Shown one piece after another: positions 39,661 to 41,171 of a DNA stretch of 41,171 nucleotides (the first letter of the stretch is position 1; each line of letters begins with the position of its first letter). Source of the stretch: Bacilli bacterium (GTDB taxonomy: Bacteria; Bacillota_I; Bacilli_A; RF39; UBA660); NCBI GenBank assembly GCA_028684435.1, contig JAQUFX010000002.1:1-41171 (forward strand). The letters run 5' to 3'. The translations under genes and the position numbers were made by a program. The notes under the pieces were generated by a model. The model saw only the letters and a list, made by a program, of their open reading frames with translations, did not search any database and was not told where the DNA came from.

Positions 39661-40977
39661 ATGAGAAAAACAGTATGTTTAATAGGAAGACCCAATACAG
39701 GAAAATCAACTCTTTTTAACAGATTAATAAAAGAAAAGAAAGCTATTATTCATAATTTACCAGGAGTTACTAGAGATCGAATTTATGGGATTGTTAATTT
39801 TGATAATAAAAGTTTTCATTTAATTGATACTGGGGGAATTGATTTAGGAGAAGAAAAATTCAATAAGAGTATTAAAATGCAAGCCGAGCTTGCAATAGAT
39901 GAATCAGATGTTATTGTATTTGTTATTGATGGAAAAACCGAATTAACAAGTAATGATATATTAATAGCAAATATGTTAAAGAAAACTAATAAAAAAATAA
40001 TTGTTGCAGTTAATAAAATAGATGATAATAAACATGATGATAATATATATAATTACTATGAATTAGGTTTTGATGCCTATATTCCAGTAAGTGGAGAACA
40101 TAATCGCGGTATTAATGAATTACTTTTTGAAATCACCAATGATTTTAATCCTTATACGACTGAAGAAGATGAAAGTATTTTAAAATTTAGTATAATAGGA
40201 AGACCTAATACTGGCAAAAGTTCACTAATAAATGCTTTACTTAATGAAGAAAGAGTTATCGTATCAAATGAAGCAGGAACAACAAGAGATGCTATAGATA
40301 CAAGATTTACTTATGAAAAAAATAATTATATTGTTATCGATACTGCGGGAATGAGAAAAAAAGGTAAAATATATGAACAAGTAGAAAAATATAGTTTAAT
40401 AAGAAGCTTAAAAGCTATTGATAGATCTGATGTCTGTGTTTTGATTATTGATGCTAAAGATGGCATAATTGAACATGACAAACATATTGCATCTTATGCT
40501 CTTGATGCTGGAAAAGCAATAGTTTTAGTAGTAAATAAATGGGATTTAATAAAAGATAAAAATATTCAAATGAAAAAATGGATTAAAGATATTAGAAATA
40601 ATTTTCAATTTATTCCCTATGCTAGTATAGTATTTTTATCTTCATTAACAAAGGCAAGGATTCATACTTTAATGCCAGAAATATTAAAAGCCTATGAAAG
40701 TGCTACTAAAGAAATAAAAACATCAGTCCTTAATGATATTATAAGAGATGCCTATGCATTACATCCAGCTCCTAGTTATAAAGGAAGAAGATTAAAAATT
40801 TATTTTGTCCATCAAGAAGGGACAAAACCACCGAAATTTAACTTTTCAGTTAATAATAAAAAATTAGTCCATTTTAGTTATGAAAGATATTTAGAAAATA
40901 AAATAAGAGAATCTTTTGAATTAACTGGAACTCCAGTAATAATAAAATTTACTAATCGAGGTGATAAAGATGAATAA
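39661..40977 (+). CDS. der: GTPase Der (EngA)
   Basis: Der has two GTPase domains in tandem and a KH-like C-terminal domain and matures the 50S subunit. G1 motifs are GRPNTGKSTLF near residues 9-19 and GRPNTGKSSLI near 180-190; the matching G3 motifs are DTGG and DTAGM and the G4 motifs are NKID and NKWD. The C-terminal KH domain ends with FELTGTPVIIKFTNRG. Of the three in-frame ATGs (39652, 39655, 39661) the last gives MRKTVCLIGRPN, the family opening, at 438 residues. The stop overlaps the next gene by 8 bases. Confidence 0.97.
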   Translation: MRKTVCLIGRPNTGKSTLFNRLIKEKKAIIHNLPGVTRDRIYGIVNFDNKSFHLIDTGGIDLGEEKFNKSIKMQAELAIDESDVIVFVIDGKTELTSNDILIANMLKKTNKKIIVAVNKIDDNKHDDNIYNYYELGFDAYIPVSGEHNRGINELLFEITNDFNPYTTEEDESILKFSIIGRPNTGKSSLINALLNEERVIVSNEAGTTRDAIDTRFTYEKNNYIVIDTAGMRKKGKIYEQVEKYSLIRSLKAIDRSDVCVLIIDAKDGIIEHDKHIASYALDAGKAIVLVVNKWDLIKDKNIQMKKWIKDIRNNFQFIPYASIVFLSSLTKARIHTLMPEILKAYESATKEIKTSVLNDIIRDAYALHPAPSYKGRRLKIYFVHQEGTKPPKFNFSVNNKKLVHFSYERYLENKIRESFELTGTPVIIKFTNRGDKDE

Positions 40978-41171
40978 AAAAACGATATTATTATTTGTGT
41001 TTTCATTCTTAATAGTATTTATAGCTATCTATATAATGTATGTTATTGAAAATAAAAATAAAGAGATTGACTTTTATGCTGTTATTGTAAATGCTAATAA
41101 GCAAAGTTATTTAATAAAACCATTTTCAAGTGAAGAATTAATAAGTGGTTATCAAGAGATATCAATTACAT
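40970..41171 (+). CDS. Membrane-anchored protein, truncated by window end
   Basis: Only the first 67 codons are visible. GAGGTGAT precedes the ATG, and the gene overlaps der by 8 bases. The product begins with a membrane helix (ILLFVFSFLIVFIAIYIMYVI) and continues into a charged extracytoplasmic part (DFYAVIVNANKQSYLIKPF). Too little is present to recognise a family. The coupling to der suggests the same transcript. Confidence 0.6.
   Translation, partial: MNKKTILLFVFSFLIVFIAIYIMYVIENKNKEIDFYAVIVNANKQSYLIKPFSSEELISGYQEISIT

Noticed and set aside
1..41171. Mycoplasma-type genetic code (TGA as Trp)
   Set aside because: TGA ends rnc, obg, cca and dnaD at family-typical lengths, and Trp is encoded by TGG.
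1..41171. CRISPR array or insertion sequence
   Set aside because: No regularly spaced direct repeats and no intact transposase or terminal repeats were seen. The many short A/T repeats reflect base composition.

Overview
The window is a very AT-rich chromosomal segment from a low-GC Gram-positive bacterium. Gene content and order resemble Bacilli: sirA-yneF, cca...dnaD...ponA-recU, an rnc-smc overlap, obg, engB and der. TGA is used as a stop (rnc, obg, cca, dnaD), so this is not a code-4 mycoplasma. The Smc protein is unusually short, as in Mollicutes. Endospore genes are present (spoIIP, sirA, gerE, gerM, spoIIIAH). My inference is a spore-forming, uncultured, deep-branching Bacilli lineage close to the Mollicutes; the exact taxon cannot be read from the sequence.

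Layout. 1-5.4 kb: the end of rnc, smc, spoIIP with a small YqxA-like partner, and a sugar-transfer ATP-grasp enzyme. 5.4-8 kb: tRNA-Arg(TCT), an AMP-forming acyl-CoA synthetase and a convergent phosphoglycosyl transferase. 8-13 kb: housekeeping (a PfkB-like protein with a degraded active site, Smr, Obg, BtpA-like, SirA, YneF, YceD/DUF177, ribosomal protein L32). 13-17.6 kb is more accessory: a LigD-like PE-Pol protein without ligase, two unknown genes, tRNA-Met, two tiny overlapping ORFs and a structured leader. 17.6-26.5 kb: a stand-alone PEP-utilising phosphotransferase, a surface protein, a Xer recombinase, pyruvate phosphate dikinase and an AI-2E family permease. 26.5-28.4 kb: a sporulation block on the minus strand (spoIIIAH, gerE, gerM). 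28.6-30.85 kb: a compact bacteriocin cassette, in which a C39-peptidase ABC transporter is followed by two short double-glycine-leader peptides in overlapping frames. 30.9-36.8 kb: cca, dnaD, ponA-recU (minus), engB. 36.85-39.55 kb: a prepilin operon in which one prepilin carries InlB-like and Ig-like adhesin domains. 39.66 kb to the end: der and a truncated membrane protein.

How the parts work together. Sporulation is controlled at several levels here. SirA has a perfect Spo0A box (TTCGACA) upstream of a TATAAT, and gerE has an exact sigma-K-type promoter (AC-N16-CATAAAATA). SpoIIP, SpoIIIAH and GerM act in engulfment and the forespore channel. The most novel-looking elements are the two-peptide bacteriocin cassette, the adhesin-prepilin operon, the ligase-less LigD whose polymerase DxD motif reads GxD, the PfkB-like protein without the GAGD motif, and the structured RNA in front of the phosphotransferase. 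Paired cysteines recur in many predicted exported proteins, which is unusual for Bacilli.
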